A program made the translations under genes and the position numbers. From contig NZ_JH719395.1 in assembly GCF_000271845.1 (NCBI RefSeq), forward strand, positions 186,001 through 250,000: a stretch of 64,000 nt of DNA, given 5' to 3'. This DNA is from Rhizobium leguminosarum bv. trifolii WSM2297. GTDB taxonomy: Bacteria > Pseudomonadota > Alphaproteobacteria > Rhizobiales > Rhizobiaceae. Of the stretch, positions 1 through 8,368 are shown piece by piece (the first letter of the stretch is position 1; each line of letters begins with the position of its first letter). Under the pieces are notes generated by a model that did not search any database, was not told the DNA's origin, and worked only from the letters and a program-made list of their open reading frames with translations.

Positions 1-518
1 AGCGCCCGGCCGAGGATGACGGCGCCCTGCATCGTCTCAGGCGCGGTATCGCCGAAGGCGGCAAGCACAGCCGATGGGGCGGGGTTTTCGTCATAGAGCG
101 CGCGTTCGGAATAGGCACGCAGCCGCGAAAGGCCCGGCCAGCTCTTGAGCTCCTGCGCAGCACCGGCGATTTCATAGGAGGGAACGCCCCTCAATCCGGA
201 AACGGCGATCGCCCAGGTGAGGATATGGCGGTCGAGCGTACCCGCTTGCATATTGTCGCGGATCGATAGCGCCAGCCGCGGATCCTTGTCGGAAAGCGCG
301 TCGAGGCCGGATTTCAGGTCGCCGTTGACGGGCGCGATGGCCGGATTGCGCGGAATGGCGCCGGTTGTGATCGATTCCGGCATGGATGTTTCGGGAACGA
401 AGCCGATCGGCTTCACAGCGGGCATGGCCGTGCTCTCGCCGGGAAGCGGCGACGCTACGCTGCTCCACGCAGCGGCAATAAAGCCGAAGGCGGACAGAAT
501 CAGGACAGCTTTCTTCAT
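1..518 (-). CDS. Lytic-transglycosylase-like secreted protein, N-terminal part (gene runs off the left edge)
   Basis: The minus-strand frame is open from an ATG at 518 to the window edge, giving about 172 residues. It begins MKKAVLILSAFGFIAAAWSS, a typical Sec signal peptide, followed by a Pro/Ala-rich stretch and a helical segment with AGAAQELKSWPGLSRLRAYS. That helical, superhelix-like N-terminus, divergent from dapA, resembles the soluble lytic murein transglycosylases found next to dapA in rhizobia. The catalytic SLT domain would lie outside the window, so the function rests on resemblance and synteny. It would be a periplasmic enzyme cutting peptidoglycan glycan strands. Confidence is good for the gene and moderate for the product. 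Confidence 0.6.
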   Translation of the reverse strand, partial: MKKAVLILSAFGFIAAAWSSVASPLPGESTAMPAVKPIGFVPETSMPESITTGAIPRNPAIAPVNGDLKSGLDALSDKDPRLALSIRDNMQAGTLDRHILTWAIAVSGLRGVPSYEIAGAAQELKSWPGLSRLRAYSERALYDENPAPSAVLAAFGDTAPETMQGAVILGRA

Positions 519-643
519 CCAGGATCTCGCAACGAAAACACGCCCTGCCATTTGGCTAGAGGCATCTTAACGAAACCTTACCGTACCAGGTAAAATTCAT
601 TCACATCTGCTATCGGAATTTGCCCTAAACCGAACTCTACGCG

Positions 644-672
644 CTTGTCGCGATGATTTCGGCGCTCTATGG
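644..672 (+). promoter_or_regulatory. Putative sigma-70 promoter of dapA
   Basis: CTTGTC at 644-649 and CTATGG at 667-672 are 17 bp apart. They resemble the alphaproteobacterial housekeeping consensus CTTGAC-N17-CTATAT. A start near 679 would leave a leader of about 52 nt before the dapA ATG. This is inferred from sequence only. Confidence 0.45.
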
Positions 673-730
673 TGCGCAAAATATTCATGGAATGCGGCCG
701 AAGCAAGGATTTGGTCGTGAGGAGCTTTGC

Positions 731-1615
731 ATGTTCAATGGGTCCATTCCCGCCCTCGTCACCCCCTTCACCGATGCCGGACTGATCGACGAAGGCAGCT
801 TCGCCGCGCATGTCGACTGGCAGATCAAGGAAGGCAGCAGTGGTCTCGTTCCTGTCGGCACGACGGGCGAATCCCCGACGCTGTCGCATGCCGAGCACAA
901 GCGGGTCGTGGAATTGTGCATCGAGGTTGCTGCAAAACGCGTTCCCGTCATGGCCGGCGCCGGCTCGAACAATACAGGCGAGGCGATCGAGCTTGCCCAG
1001 CATGCCGAAAAGGTCGGTGCGGATGCGGTTCTGGTCGTCACTCCTTACTACAACAAGCCGACGCAAAAGGGCTTGATCGCGCATTTTTCGGCGATCGCAA
1101 AGGCTGTCGATCTGCCGATCTATATCTACAATATCCCCGGCCGCTCGGTGGTCGACATGACGCCGGAAACGATGGGCGCGCTCGCCAAGGCGCATGGCAA
1201 TATCGTCGGCGTCAAGGATGCGACGGGCAAGATCGAGCGCGTCTCCGAACAGCGCATCACCTGCGGCAAGGATTTCCGGCAATTGTCCGGCGAGGACGCG
1301 ACGGCGCTCGGCTTCAACGCCCATGGCGGCGTCGGTTGCATTTCGGTCACGGCCAATGTCGCCCCGCGCCTCTGCGCCGATTTCCAGGCGGCGACGCTGA
1401 AAGGCGACTATGCCAGCGCGCTGGAATATCAGGATCGGCTGATGCCGCTGCACAGGGCGATCTTCCTGGAACCCGGACTTTGCGGCGCCAAATACGGGCT
1501 CTCCCGGCTTGGCCGCATGAGCCGCAACGTCCGCTCGCCGCTGTTGTCGACGCTGGAGCCGGCAACGGAAGCGGCGATCGACGCCGCCCTTCGCCATGCC
1601 GGGCTGCTGAACTGA
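731..1615 (+). CDS. dapA: 4-hydroxy-tetrahydrodipicolinate synthase
   Basis: The 294-residue protein condenses pyruvate with aspartate semialdehyde, the committed step of the diaminopimelate/lysine pathway that feeds peptidoglycan. It is a cytoplasmic TIM barrel. Visible are the GTTGESPT phosphate/pyruvate loop (Thr44, Thr45), the PYYNKP segment, YIYNIPGR with the active-site Tyr133 and Arg138, and Schiff-base Lys162 in VGVKDATG. Length is normal for the family. An in-frame start lies further upstream, but the ATG at 731 has AGGAG eight bases before it and begins the conserved [13 protein letters not shown], so it is preferred. smpB follows on the same strand. Confidence 0.96.
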   Translation: MFNGSIPALVTPFTDAGLIDEGSFAAHVDWQIKEGSSGLVPVGTTGESPTLSHAEHKRVVELCIEVAAKRVPVMAGAGSNNTGEAIELAQHAEKVGADAVLVVTPYYNKPTQKGLIAHFSAIAKAVDLPIYIYNIPGRSVVDMTPETMGALAKAHGNIVGVKDATGKIERVSEQRITCGKDFRQLSGEDATALGFNAHGGVGCISVTANVAPRLCADFQAATLKGDYASALEYQDRLMPLHRAIFLEPGLCGAKYGLSRLGRMSRNVRSPLLSTLEPATEAAIDAALRHAGLLN

Positions 1616-1618
1616 GGA

Positions 1619-1645
1619 GACCGGCCGTCTTCACAAGGCCGGGTC
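1619..1645 (+). terminator. Weak hairpin after dapA
   Basis: CCGGCC at 1621-1626 pairs with GGCCGG at 1637-1642 across a 10-nt loop, starting five bases after the dapA stop. There is no clear T-run. It may be a weak terminator or an mRNA 3'-end stabiliser within a dapA-smpB transcript. Confidence 0.3.
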
Positions 1646-1708
1646 GTTCCCTTACATAGAGGGCAAGCAATGAGGGCGCAGCTTTTGCGCCCCGAAGGGA
1701 ATATTGTC

Positions 1709-2188
1709 ATGGCCCCCAAAGGCAGCCAGCGCGTGGTGAACAAGGTCGTGGCCGAAAACCGCAAGGCCCGCTTCAACTACGAGATCATCGATACTTATGA
1801 GGCCGGCCTCGTGCTGATGGGCACGGAGGTCAAGTCGTTGCGCGAAGGCAAGGCCAATATCGCCGAATCCTATGCGTCGGACGAGGGCGGCGAGATCTGG
1901 CTGATCAATTCCTACCTGCCGGAATATCTGCAGGCGAACCGCTTCAATCACGAACCGCGCCGGCGCCGCAAGCTGCTGCTGTCGGGTCGCGAGATCCATC
2001 GCCTGCGCTCTGCCGTCAACCGCGAGGGCATGACGCTGATCCCGCTGAAGATCTATTTCAACGATCGCGGTCGGGCGAAGATGGAACTGGCGCTCGCCAA
2101 GGGCAAGAAATTGCACGATAAGCGCGAGTCCGAGAAGGAGCGCGATTGGAACCGGCAGAAGAGCCGCCTGCTGAAGGATAACGGCTGA
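1709..2188 (+). CDS. smpB: SsrA-binding protein SmpB
   Basis: The 159-residue protein binds tmRNA and delivers it to stalled ribosomes for trans-translation. The family core is clear: [37 protein letters not shown], and a basic C-terminal tail ([19 protein letters not shown]) that occupies the mRNA channel. An ATG at 1670 would add 13 residues. I chose the ATG at 1709, which starts [20 protein letters not shown] as in rhizobial homologues and is preceded by the purine-rich GAAGGGA. It lies 93 bp after dapA, possibly in one transcript. Confidence 0.95.
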   Translation: MAPKGSQRVVNKVVAENRKARFNYEIIDTYEAGLVLMGTEVKSLREGKANIAESYASDEGGEIWLINSYLPEYLQANRFNHEPRRRRKLLLSGREIHRLRSAVNREGMTLIPLKIYFNDRGRAKMELALAKGKKLHDKRESEKERDWNRQKSRLLKDNG

Positions 2189-2201
2189 CGATTGCCGTTT
2201 T
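2180..2201 (+). terminator. Probable intrinsic terminator overlapping the smpB stop codon
   Basis: AACGGC at 2180-2185 pairs with GCCGTT at 2194-2199 across TGACGATT, followed by a short T-run. The smpB TGA lies in the hairpin. The stem is short but the layout is typical. Confidence 0.5.
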
Positions 2202-2252
2202 GCATGGCAACCATAGGGTTACGGTTACTCGGTTTCGGGATAACCGGCCAGA

Positions 2253-2834
2253 TCAGTCCTCGAAGTCGCTGGCCGGCGCGACTTCGGCAGGGCGCGGGGC
2301 GCGCTCGGCGGGATCACGACCGATTTCAGCCTTCAACGACAAGAGATCGATGAAATGATCGGCCTGGCGGCGCAGGTCGTCGGCGATCATCGGCGGCTGG
2401 GTCGCCATGGTCGAGATCACCGAAACCTTGCGGCCCCTGCGTTGCAACGCCTCGACGAGGTTGGTGAAGTCGCCGTCGCCCGAGAAAATGACGAGATGAT
2501 CGACCGTTTCGGACTGTTCCATCGCGTCGATCGCAAGCTCGATGTCCATGTTGCCCTTGATCTTTCTGCGACCCATGGAATCTGTGAATTCCTTGGCGGG
2601 CTTGGTCACGACCTTATAGCCATTATAGTCGAGCCAGTCGATCAGCGGCCGGATCGAGGAATATTCCTGATCCTCGATCAGAGCGGTATAATAGTAAGCG
2701 CGCAGGAGATAGCCGCGTTTCTGGAATGCTTTCAAGAGCTTGCGGTAATCTATGTCGAAACCGAGGCTCTTGGATGCAGCGTAGAGATTGGCGCCGTCAA
2801 TGAAGAGTGCAATTTTTTCGCGTGGGTCAAACAT
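2253..2834 (-). CDS. NYN-domain protein of the LabA/DUF88 family
   Basis: The 193-residue protein has the NYN (PIN-like) nuclease fold. The N-terminal KIALFIDGANLY carries the first acidic metal ligand, KGNMDIELAIDAM the middle acidic cluster, and VIFSGDGDFTNLVEAL the conserved SGDGDF motif. NYN proteins are predicted metal-dependent RNases, and LabA-type members also appear in circadian or regulatory settings. The exact substrate is unknown. The C-terminal 30 residues (RDPAERAPRPAEVAPAS) look disordered. The gene converges on smpB and diverges from rpoZ. The family call is firm; the cellular role is open. Confidence 0.85.
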   Translation of the reverse strand: MFDPREKIALFIDGANLYAASKSLGFDIDYRKLLKAFQKRGYLLRAYYYTALIEDQEYSSIRPLIDWLDYNGYKVVTKPAKEFTDSMGRRKIKGNMDIELAIDAMEQSETVDHLVIFSGDGDFTNLVEALQRRGRKVSVISTMATQPPMIADDLRRQADHFIDLLSLKAEIGRDPAERAPRPAEVAPASDFED

Positions 2835-3131
2835 CGCTTACCAATCCAATGAGAGCAATCGAAATCCGCAGGACCAAAATTCAATAAAATCAATGAGTTG
2901 TGTTTTTGATTTTGCTCTGATCCATACTTTAACAATTATTCATATATGAAAGATTTAGGGCACGATTCGGCATATTCCAAGCAACCTCAGGTGGAATTGT
3001 GACATTCTCCATGGAAATTTAGCTCAGCCGCTTATAAAGACGAGGGGAGCCGGAATGAAAAACTTGTATTTGCCCGGTTTTAATTGTATCGGGCGTGCTA
3101 ATCCCGAAATGACGACCGTAAAGGACAGGCA
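2835..3131. other. AT-rich intergenic region between NYN gene and rpoZ
   Basis: This 297-bp divergent spacer is much richer in A+T than its surroundings, especially 2860-2960. It must hold both promoters. I could not assign a confident -35/-10 pair for either gene. No small gene or RNA is recognisable. Confidence 0.4.
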
Positions 3132-3536
3132 ATGGCCCGTGTCACAGTTGAAGATTGCATCGACAAGGTGGAGAACCGCTTCGAGCTGGTTCTGCTCGCC
3201 AGCCACCGCGCCCGGCTGATTTCTCAGGGCGCCTCGATCACCATCGATCGCGACAACGACAAGAACCCGGTCGTGGCGTTGCGCGAAATCGCCGACGAGA
3301 CGCTTTCGCCCGATGACCTCAAGGAAGACCTGATCCATTCGCTGCAGAAGCATGTCGAAGTCGACGAGCCCGAGCCCGATCCGGCCAGCATGATCGCCGC
3401 CGGCGGTGTCGCCGCAGCCGACAGCGAGGAGCAGGACGACCTGCCGGAAACGATCACCTTCGACCAGATGTCGGAAGAAGAACTGCTTGCCGGCATCGAA
3501 GGCCTGGTGCCGCCTGAGAAGAGCGACGACTACTAA
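3132..3536 (+). CDS. rpoZ: DNA-directed RNA polymerase omega subunit
   Basis: The 134-residue protein begins [20 protein letters not shown], the signature start of omega, and continues with [12 protein letters not shown] and [14 protein letters not shown]. Omega folds around the beta' subunit, helps core assembly and contributes to a ppGpp site. The protein is longer than E. coli omega (91 aa) because of an acidic C-terminal tail rich in Asp/Glu/Ser, as in other rhizobia. AAGGA lies about six bases before the ATG. The next gene is the ppGpp synthetase/hydrolase rsh, the same pairing as rpoZ-spoT in enterobacteria. Confidence 0.96.
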   Translation: MARVTVEDCIDKVENRFELVLLASHRARLISQGASITIDRDNDKNPVVALREIADETLSPDDLKEDLIHSLQKHVEVDEPEPDPASMIAAGGVAAADSEEQDDLPETITFDQMSEEELLAGIEGLVPPEKSDDY

Positions 3537-3629
3537 GCGGGCAGGCTGATCCCAGGTCGTATGTGATCCCGGTCGCATGCGAACCGAAAATCATGCGATG
3601 CGAAAGAGCGATGATTACCAATCGTCAAT

Positions 3630-3658
3630 CTTGCGCCTTTATTGCTTAGGCATATTAT
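3630..3658 (+). promoter_or_regulatory. Putative sigma-70 promoter of rsh
   Basis: CTTGCG at 3630-3635 and TATTAT at 3653-3658 are exactly 17 bp apart, a good match to an alphaproteobacterial housekeeping promoter. Transcription should start near 3664-3665, only a few bases before a strong terminator-type hairpin. Confidence 0.6.
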
Positions 3659-3663
3659 TGCCC

Positions 3664-3723
3664 ATGTGTGCGCCAATCGTTGATTGGCGCGCTTTTATTT
3701 TTACCGGAGTGGCTTTGGAATGA
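3664..3723 (+). CDS. Possible 19-residue leader peptide upstream of rsh
   Basis: An ATG at 3664, at the predicted transcription start, opens a frame reading MCAPIVDWRAFIFTGVALE. It ends in TGA at 3721-3723, which overlaps the tandem ATGATG start of rsh. The frame runs through the whole intrinsic-terminator hairpin. If the mRNA is leaderless, this frame could be translated and could couple to rsh. There is no Shine-Dalgarno for it and no independent proof of translation, so this is a hypothesis based on layout. Confidence 0.3.
   Translation: MCAPIVDWRAFIFTGVALE
3670..3702 (+). terminator. Canonical intrinsic terminator (possible attenuator) in the rsh leader
   Basis: GCGCCAATC at 3670-3678 pairs perfectly with GATTGGCGC at 3682-3690 around a GTT loop, followed by GCTTTTATTTTT. 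It lies 134 bp after the rpoZ stop and ends only 17 bp before the rsh ATG, downstream of the putative rsh promoter. It may end rpoZ transcription, attenuate rsh, or both. Confidence 0.8.
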
Positions 3724-5954
3724 TGCGGCAGTACGAGCTCGTGGAGCGGGTTCAGCAATACAAGCCCGATGCCAATGAAGCACTGCTGAACAAAGCCTAT
3801 GTCTACGCCATGCAGAAGCATGGCCAGCAAAAGCGCGCCAGCGGCGATCCCTATATTTCCCACCCGCTCGAAGTCGCCGCTATCCTCACCGACATGCACC
3901 TCGATGAATCGACGATCGCAGTGGCCCTGCTGCACGATACGATCGAGGATACGACGGCGACCCGCGCCGAAATCGACGAACTCTTCGGCGAGGATATCGG
4001 CCGCCTGGTCGAGGGTCTGACCAAGATCAAGAAGCTCGATCTCGTCACCAAGAAGGCCAAGCAGGCCGAGAACCTGCGCAAGCTGCTGCTCGCCATATCA
4101 GACGATGTGCGCGTGCTGCTCGTCAAGCTTGCCGATCGCCTGCACAATATGCGCACCCTCGATCACATGTCGGCCGACAAACGTGCCCGCATCTCCGAGG
4201 AGACGATGGAAATCTATGCGCCGCTCGCCGGCCGCATGGGCATGCAGGATATGCGCGAGGAGCTGGAGGAACTCTCCTTCCGCCATATGAACCCGGAAGC
4301 CTACGACACCGTCACCAAAAGGCTGGAAGAGCTTTCCAAGCGCAACGAGGGCATCGTTAAGAAGATCGAGGCAGAACTGCGCGACCTGCTTGTCGCAAGC
4401 GGCCTGACGAGCGCCTATGTCAAGGGCCGGCAGAAGAAGCCCTATTCGGTCTTCCGCAAGATGCAGTCGAAGTCGCTTTCCTTCGAGCAGCTTTCCGATG
4501 TCTACGGTTTCCGATTGATCGTCGAGGACATTCCGTCCTGTTACCGGGCGCTCGGCATCGTCCACACCCGCTGGCGCGTCGTGCCCGGCCGCTTCAAGGA
4601 TTATATCTCGACGCCGAAGCAGAACGATTACCGTTCGCTGCACACCACCATCGTCGGCCCCTCCAGCCAGCGTATCGAACTGCAGATCCGCACCAAGCGC
4701 ATGCACGAAATCGCCGAATTCGGCATCGCCGCCCACACGCTCTATAAGGACGGCGCCACCAATGCCGACGGCGACATCCTCTCGCGTGAATCCAATGCCT
4801 ATTCCTGGCTGCGCCATACGATCGAGGCTCTGGCCGAGGGCGACAGCCCGGAGGAATTCCTCGAACACACCAAGCTGGAGCTCTTCCAGGACCAAGTCTT
4901 CTGCTTCACGCCGAAGGGCAAGCTGATTGCCTTGCCGCGTGGCGCCACGCCGATCGATTTCGCCTATGCGGTGCACACCAATATCGGCGATACCACGGTC
5001 GGCGCCAAGATCAACGGCCGCATCATGCCGCTGGTGACGCGGCTTGCCAATGGCGACGAGGTCGAGATCATTCGCTCCGGCGTGCAGGTCCCGCCCGCCG
5101 CCTGGGAGGAGATCGTCGTCACCGGCAAGGCGCGCGCCGCCATCCGCCGCGCCACCCGCATGGCGATCCGCAAGCAATATGCCGGCCTCGGCCACCGCAT
5201 TCTCGAGCGCACCTTCGATAGGGCCGGCAAGATCTTCTCCCGCGAGGCGATGAAGCCGGCGCTGCACCGTCTCGGCCAGAAGGATGTCGAGGATGCGATC
5301 GCTGCCGTCGGCCGCGGCGAGATGTCCTCGCTCGATGTGCTGCGCGCCGTCTATCCCGACCATCAGGATGAGCGCGTCACAGTGAAGCCTTCAGGCGACG
5401 ACGGCTGGTTCAATGTTCGCAGCGCAGCCGGCATGATCTTCAAGATCCCCGGAAAGGCCAAGCCCGGGCTAGACGGCCGCCATCCGGAAGTCGACACGGA
5501 CGTCGATATCGGGCCGATCCGCGGCCTGTCCGGCAATGTCGACGTCAAGTTCGCGTCAACGGGCGCGGTGCCCGGCGATCGCATCGTCGGCATCATGGAC
5601 CAGGGCAAGGGCATCACCATCTATCCGATCCAGTCGCCGAGCCTGCAGCGCTTCGACGATCAGCCCGACCGTTGGATCGACGTCCGCTGGGATCTCGACG
5701 AAGCCAACAAGTCGCGTTTCATGGCGCGCATCATGGTGAATGGGTTGAATGAGCCCGGCACGCTTGCCAAGGTCGCCCAGACGGTTGCAGGCCTCGACGT
5801 CAATATCCGCTTGCTGAATACGGTGCGGGTCGCGGCCGATTTCACCGAAATGATGCTCGAGGTCGAGGTCTGGGACCTGCGTCAGCTCAATCAGCTGCTC
5901 GCCCAGATGAAGGAACTGGACTGCATCGCCACGGTCCGGCGGCTCTACGAGTAG
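3720..5954 (+). CDS. rsh: Bifunctional (p)ppGpp synthetase/hydrolase (RelA/SpoT homologue)
   Basis: This 744-residue long RSH enzyme makes and degrades (p)ppGpp and controls the stringent response. The HD hydrolase domain is intact (SHPLEVAAIL and LLHDTIEDT with His72-Asp73, residues about 25-200). The synthetase domain follows (GRQKKPYSVFRKM, VYGFRLIVEDI, KDYISTPKQNDYRSLHT, about 235-360). Next are a TGS domain (CFTPKGKLIALPRGATPIDF, about 390-450) and a C-terminal ACT domain with NEPGTLAKVAQ. An upstream in-frame TTG at 3684 lies inside the terminator hairpin and is rejected. GGAG at 3705-3708 supports the ATG at 3720. Confidence 0.96.
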   Translation: MMRQYELVERVQQYKPDANEALLNKAYVYAMQKHGQQKRASGDPYISHPLEVAAILTDMHLDESTIAVALLHDTIEDTTATRAEIDELFGEDIGRLVEGLTKIKKLDLVTKKAKQAENLRKLLLAISDDVRVLLVKLADRLHNMRTLDHMSADKRARISEETMEIYAPLAGRMGMQDMREELEELSFRHMNPEAYDTVTKRLEELSKRNEGIVKKIEAELRDLLVASGLTSAYVKGRQKKPYSVFRKMQSKSLSFEQLSDVYGFRLIVEDIPSCYRALGIVHTRWRVVPGRFKDYISTPKQNDYRSLHTTIVGPSSQRIELQIRTKRMHEIAEFGIAAHTLYKDGATNADGDILSRESNAYSWLRHTIEALAEGDSPEEFLEHTKLELFQDQVFCFTPKGKLIALPRGATPIDFAYAVHTNIGDTTVGAKINGRIMPLVTRLANGDEVEIIRSGVQVPPAAWEEIVVTGKARAAIRRATRMAIRKQYAGLGHRILERTFDRAGKIFSREAMKPALHRLGQKDVEDAIAAVGRGEMSSLDVLRAVYPDHQDERVTVKPSGDDGWFNVRSAAGMIFKIPGKAKPGLDGRHPEVDTDVDIGPIRGLSGNVDVKFASTGAVPGDRIVGIMDQGKGITIYPIQSPSLQRFDDQPDRWIDVRWDLDEANKSRFMARIMVNGLNEPGTLAKVAQTVAGLDVNIRLLNTVRVAADFTEMMLEVEVWDLRQLNQLLAQMKELDCIATVRRLYE

Positions 5955-6148
5955 GCTTTTGTTAATCCTGTCCGCCCTTGAACCGATAAATTGCACATTT
6001 TGTGATCGTTTTGTGGTCGGGATGGCACATGGAAACGGCAAGCAATGCGCTTAACGCATGGCTGTCTCCATGTTGCGGCGGTGGTAATTAACCTTTGCCG
6101 CGACTATCTTCTGGTCATCGAAACGTAAACAGAAGATGAGACAAGATA

Positions 6149-6298
6149 ATGTTTGACCCTATCAGGAAAATCGCTCGCGCCCTTCGCGCTCCGACTGCCC
6201 AGGAACGTGAAATGGCTTATTTGAACGGCTCGTTCGATCGTATCGATCTCGAGTTTCGTCAGCGCCAGGTCGACCGCGGTCTGTTCCGCAATCGCTGA
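6149..6298 (+). CDS. Small DUF3563-type protein, 49 residues
   Basis: A short frame begins MFDPIRKIARALRAPTAQER and ends in an arginine-rich VDRGLFRNR. It resembles the small DUF3563 proteins that are abundant in rhizobia and have no established function. The protein is soluble and basic, has no membrane segment, and starts with an amphipathic helix. The gene stands alone between rsh and the DUF2062 gene. A hairpin-prone stretch follows at 6325-6354: GAGGG and CCCTC flank the perfect palindrome CGTTATGCATAACG. AAGATGAGACAAGATA before the ATG gives only a weak ribosome site. Confidence 0.7.
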   Translation: MFDPIRKIARALRAPTAQEREMAYLNGSFDRIDLEFRQRQVDRGLFRNR

Positions 6299-6456
6299 TA
6301 CTGAACTTTATACTTGAACCGAGTGAGGGACGTTATGCATAACGGACGCCCCTCGGCATGAACAAGCTCTTCTCTGCTGAGAGGACTGAGCTGTTTTTTC
6401 GGCGGTATCATTTGCCGCCCTTGTCATGGTCAGGTGCGCTGCACTAAATACCGGCC

Positions 6457-7047
6457 ATGTTATTTCGCCGTCGCAAGCCCGCCGGGTTCAAGGAAAAGAT
6501 GCGAGAGCTTCTATGGCCCCGCAAAGGTTTCCTTCGCCCGCTCCGTTACCTCTCAATGCGCATCCTGCGCCTGAGCGCTTCGCCGCACGCGGTTGCGGCC
6601 GGCGTCGCTGCCGGTGTCTTCGTCTCGTGGACGCCTTTCATCGGCGTGCATTTCGTCATGGCCTTCGTCATCACCTATTTCCTCTCCGGCAGCATGGTGG
6701 CCGCCGCCCTCGGTTGCGCCGCCTTCGGCAATCCGCTGACCTATCCCTTCATCTGGGGCATCACCTGGGAGATCGGGCATCTACTGCTCAGCCGTGAGGA
6801 TCATCTGGCCGGTCAGGCGATTGATTTGGCCGCTCTGTTTCACAAGCTGAACTTCAGTGAGCTATGGAGGCCGGTGCTGGAACCGATGCTGGTCGGCGCC
6901 ATTCCGCCGGCGATCGTCACCTCCGTTGCGCTCTATGCGCTGACATTCTACACCGTGAAGGGTTTTCAAACGCGCCGCCACACCCGGCTGCTGGAGCGGG
7001 CGCGTCTGCGTCTGGCGAGCCCTGCCGGCGACATGCCCAGCGTATGA
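6457..7047 (+). CDS. DUF2062 domain membrane protein
   Basis: The 196-residue protein has a basic N-terminus, then hydrophobic segments typical of DUF2062: SPHAVAAGVAAGVFVSWTPF, GVHFVMAFVITYFLSGSMVA, a conserved FGNPLTYPFIWGITWEIG motif, and a C-terminal helix around AIPPAIVTSVALYALTF. DUF2062 proteins are small inner-membrane proteins of unclear role. The gene lies 38 bp before acpS, so the two may be cotranscribed. The start is the ATG at 6457, with only a weak ribosome site in front. Confidence 0.85.
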   Translation: MLFRRRKPAGFKEKMRELLWPRKGFLRPLRYLSMRILRLSASPHAVAAGVAAGVFVSWTPFIGVHFVMAFVITYFLSGSMVAAALGCAAFGNPLTYPFIWGITWEIGHLLLSREDHLAGQAIDLAALFHKLNFSELWRPVLEPMLVGAIPPAIVTSVALYALTFYTVKGFQTRRHTRLLERARLRLASPAGDMPSV

Positions 7048-7085
7048 ACCTGGTCAACAAATCTTAAGCGACGGAAGGTTCCGGC

Positions 7086-7490
7086 ATGATCATCGGCATT
7101 GGCAGCGATCTGATCGACATTCGCCGCGTCGAGAAATCCATCGAGCGCTTCGGCGACCGTTTCACCCATCGCTGCTTCACCGAGATCGAGCGCGCGCGGT
7201 CCGACCGCCGGGCAAATCGCGGTGCCTCCTATGCCAAGCGTTTTGCCGCCAAGGAGGCTTGTTCCAAGGCGCTCGGCACCGGCATATCCCAGGGCGTCTT
7301 CTGGAAGGACATGGGCGTCGTCAACCTGCCGAGCGGCAAGCCGACCATGGTTTTGTCGGGTGCTGCCGCCCTGATCCTCGAATCGATGCTGCCCGCGGGC
7401 CACAGGCCCGCCATTCATTTGACAATAACGGATGATTATCCCTTGGCGCAGGCCTTCGTGATTATCGAGGCGTTGCCCGAGAGTCTGTGA
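7086..7490 (+). CDS. acpS: Holo-[acyl-carrier-protein] synthase
   Basis: This 134-residue enzyme transfers 4'-phosphopantetheine from CoA to the serine of acyl carrier protein, activating it for fatty-acid synthesis. [23 protein letters not shown] carries the Mg-binding Asp8, and [15 protein letters not shown] carries the second metal/CoA motif. The size is right for the AcpS group. Its substrate acpP lies at 60.8 kb in this window. AAGG precedes the ATG. It is followed after 134 bp by lepB, the usual alphaproteobacterial order acpS-lepB-rnc-era. Confidence 0.95.
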   Translation: MIIGIGSDLIDIRRVEKSIERFGDRFTHRCFTEIERARSDRRANRGASYAKRFAAKEACSKALGTGISQGVFWKDMGVVNLPSGKPTMVLSGAAALILESMLPAGHRPAIHLTITDDYPLAQAFVIIEALPESL

Positions 7491-7624
7491 TCGCGACCCC
7501 GGAAGCGTTGACGCGACCTCTCGTCGCTTTTGACATTGTCGCCATTGCCGCAACCGGCCGAAGCCGCTAGAGAGAACGACAGAAAAAATTGCGCCTCCGC
7601 GGCGTCTTGAAGGAATAAGACTGC

Positions 7625-8368
7625 GTGTCCGAAAAAGTCGAAGCCAAGCCGAACGCCCTCTGGGAAAATATCAAGGTCATTATCCAGGCGCTGATTTTGG
7701 CGATGGTGATCCGAACGGTGCTGTTTCAGCCCTTTACCATTCCGTCCGGTTCGATGATGCCGACGCTGCTTGTCGGCGACTACATCTTCGTCAATAAGTT
7801 CGCTTACGGCTATTCGAAATATTCGTTGCCCTTCTCGCCCGACATCTTCAGCGGCCGCCTGTTCGGCGCCGATCCGAAGCGCGGTGACATCGTCGTCTTC
7901 CGCTTCCCGCCGAACCCCGAGGTTGATTACATCAAGCGCTGCATCGGCCTGCCGGGCGACCATGTCCAGGTTACGGACGGCGTGCTCTACGTCAACGGAA
8001 AGCCGGTTCCGAAGGTGGCCGACGGTACCTTCACGTCGGATTACAAGCTTGATCCGGGCGCCGATGTGCCGGTCTTCCGCGAAACGCTCGACAGCGGCAA
8101 GACTTACGACACGCTCGATCAGTCTCCCGTGTCGCGCGGCGATAACACCCGCGAGTTTATCGTGCCGGAAGGCCATTATTTCATGATGGGCGACAACCGC
8201 GACAACTCGCTCGACAGCCGCTTCGACGTCGGCTTCGTGCCGGCCGAGAATCTTGTTGGCCGCGCCAGCGTCATCTTCTTCTCGCTCGGCAACGACACCT
8301 CCTTCCGCGAAATCTGGAAATGGCCGACGAACATGCGCTGGGACCGCCTCTTTAAGGTTGTTGAATGA
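7625..8368 (+). CDS. lepB: Signal peptidase I
   Basis: This 247-residue inner-membrane serine protease removes signal peptides from exported proteins. One N-terminal membrane segment (VIIQALILAMVIRTVLF) precedes the catalytic box FTIPSGSMMPTL with nucleophile Ser43. RGDIVVFRFP and DYIKRCIGLPGD follow with the general-base Lys, then the family motif GDNRDNSLDSR. The start is GTG at 7625, preceded by AAGGAATAAGACTGC. The stop overlaps the rnc start as ATGA, so the two genes are translationally coupled. Confidence 0.96.
   Translation: MSEKVEAKPNALWENIKVIIQALILAMVIRTVLFQPFTIPSGSMMPTLLVGDYIFVNKFAYGYSKYSLPFSPDIFSGRLFGADPKRGDIVVFRFPPNPEVDYIKRCIGLPGDHVQVTDGVLYVNGKPVPKVADGTFTSDYKLDPGADVPVFRETLDSGKTYDTLDQSPVSRGDNTREFIVPEGHYFMMGDNRDNSLDSRFDVGFVPAENLVGRASVIFFSLGNDTSFREIWKWPTNMRWDRLFKVVE

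Noticed and set aside
578..1597. Long open frames antisense to dapA and other core genes
   Set aside because: High GC makes long antisense frames common in this DNA; they are Arg/Ala/Gly-rich without domains, and the opposite strand encodes recognised proteins.
3684..5954. A longer rsh reading frame starting at TTG 3684
   Set aside because: The TTG lies inside a strong terminator hairpin and has no ribosome site; the ATG at 3720 has GGAG upstream and fits homologues.
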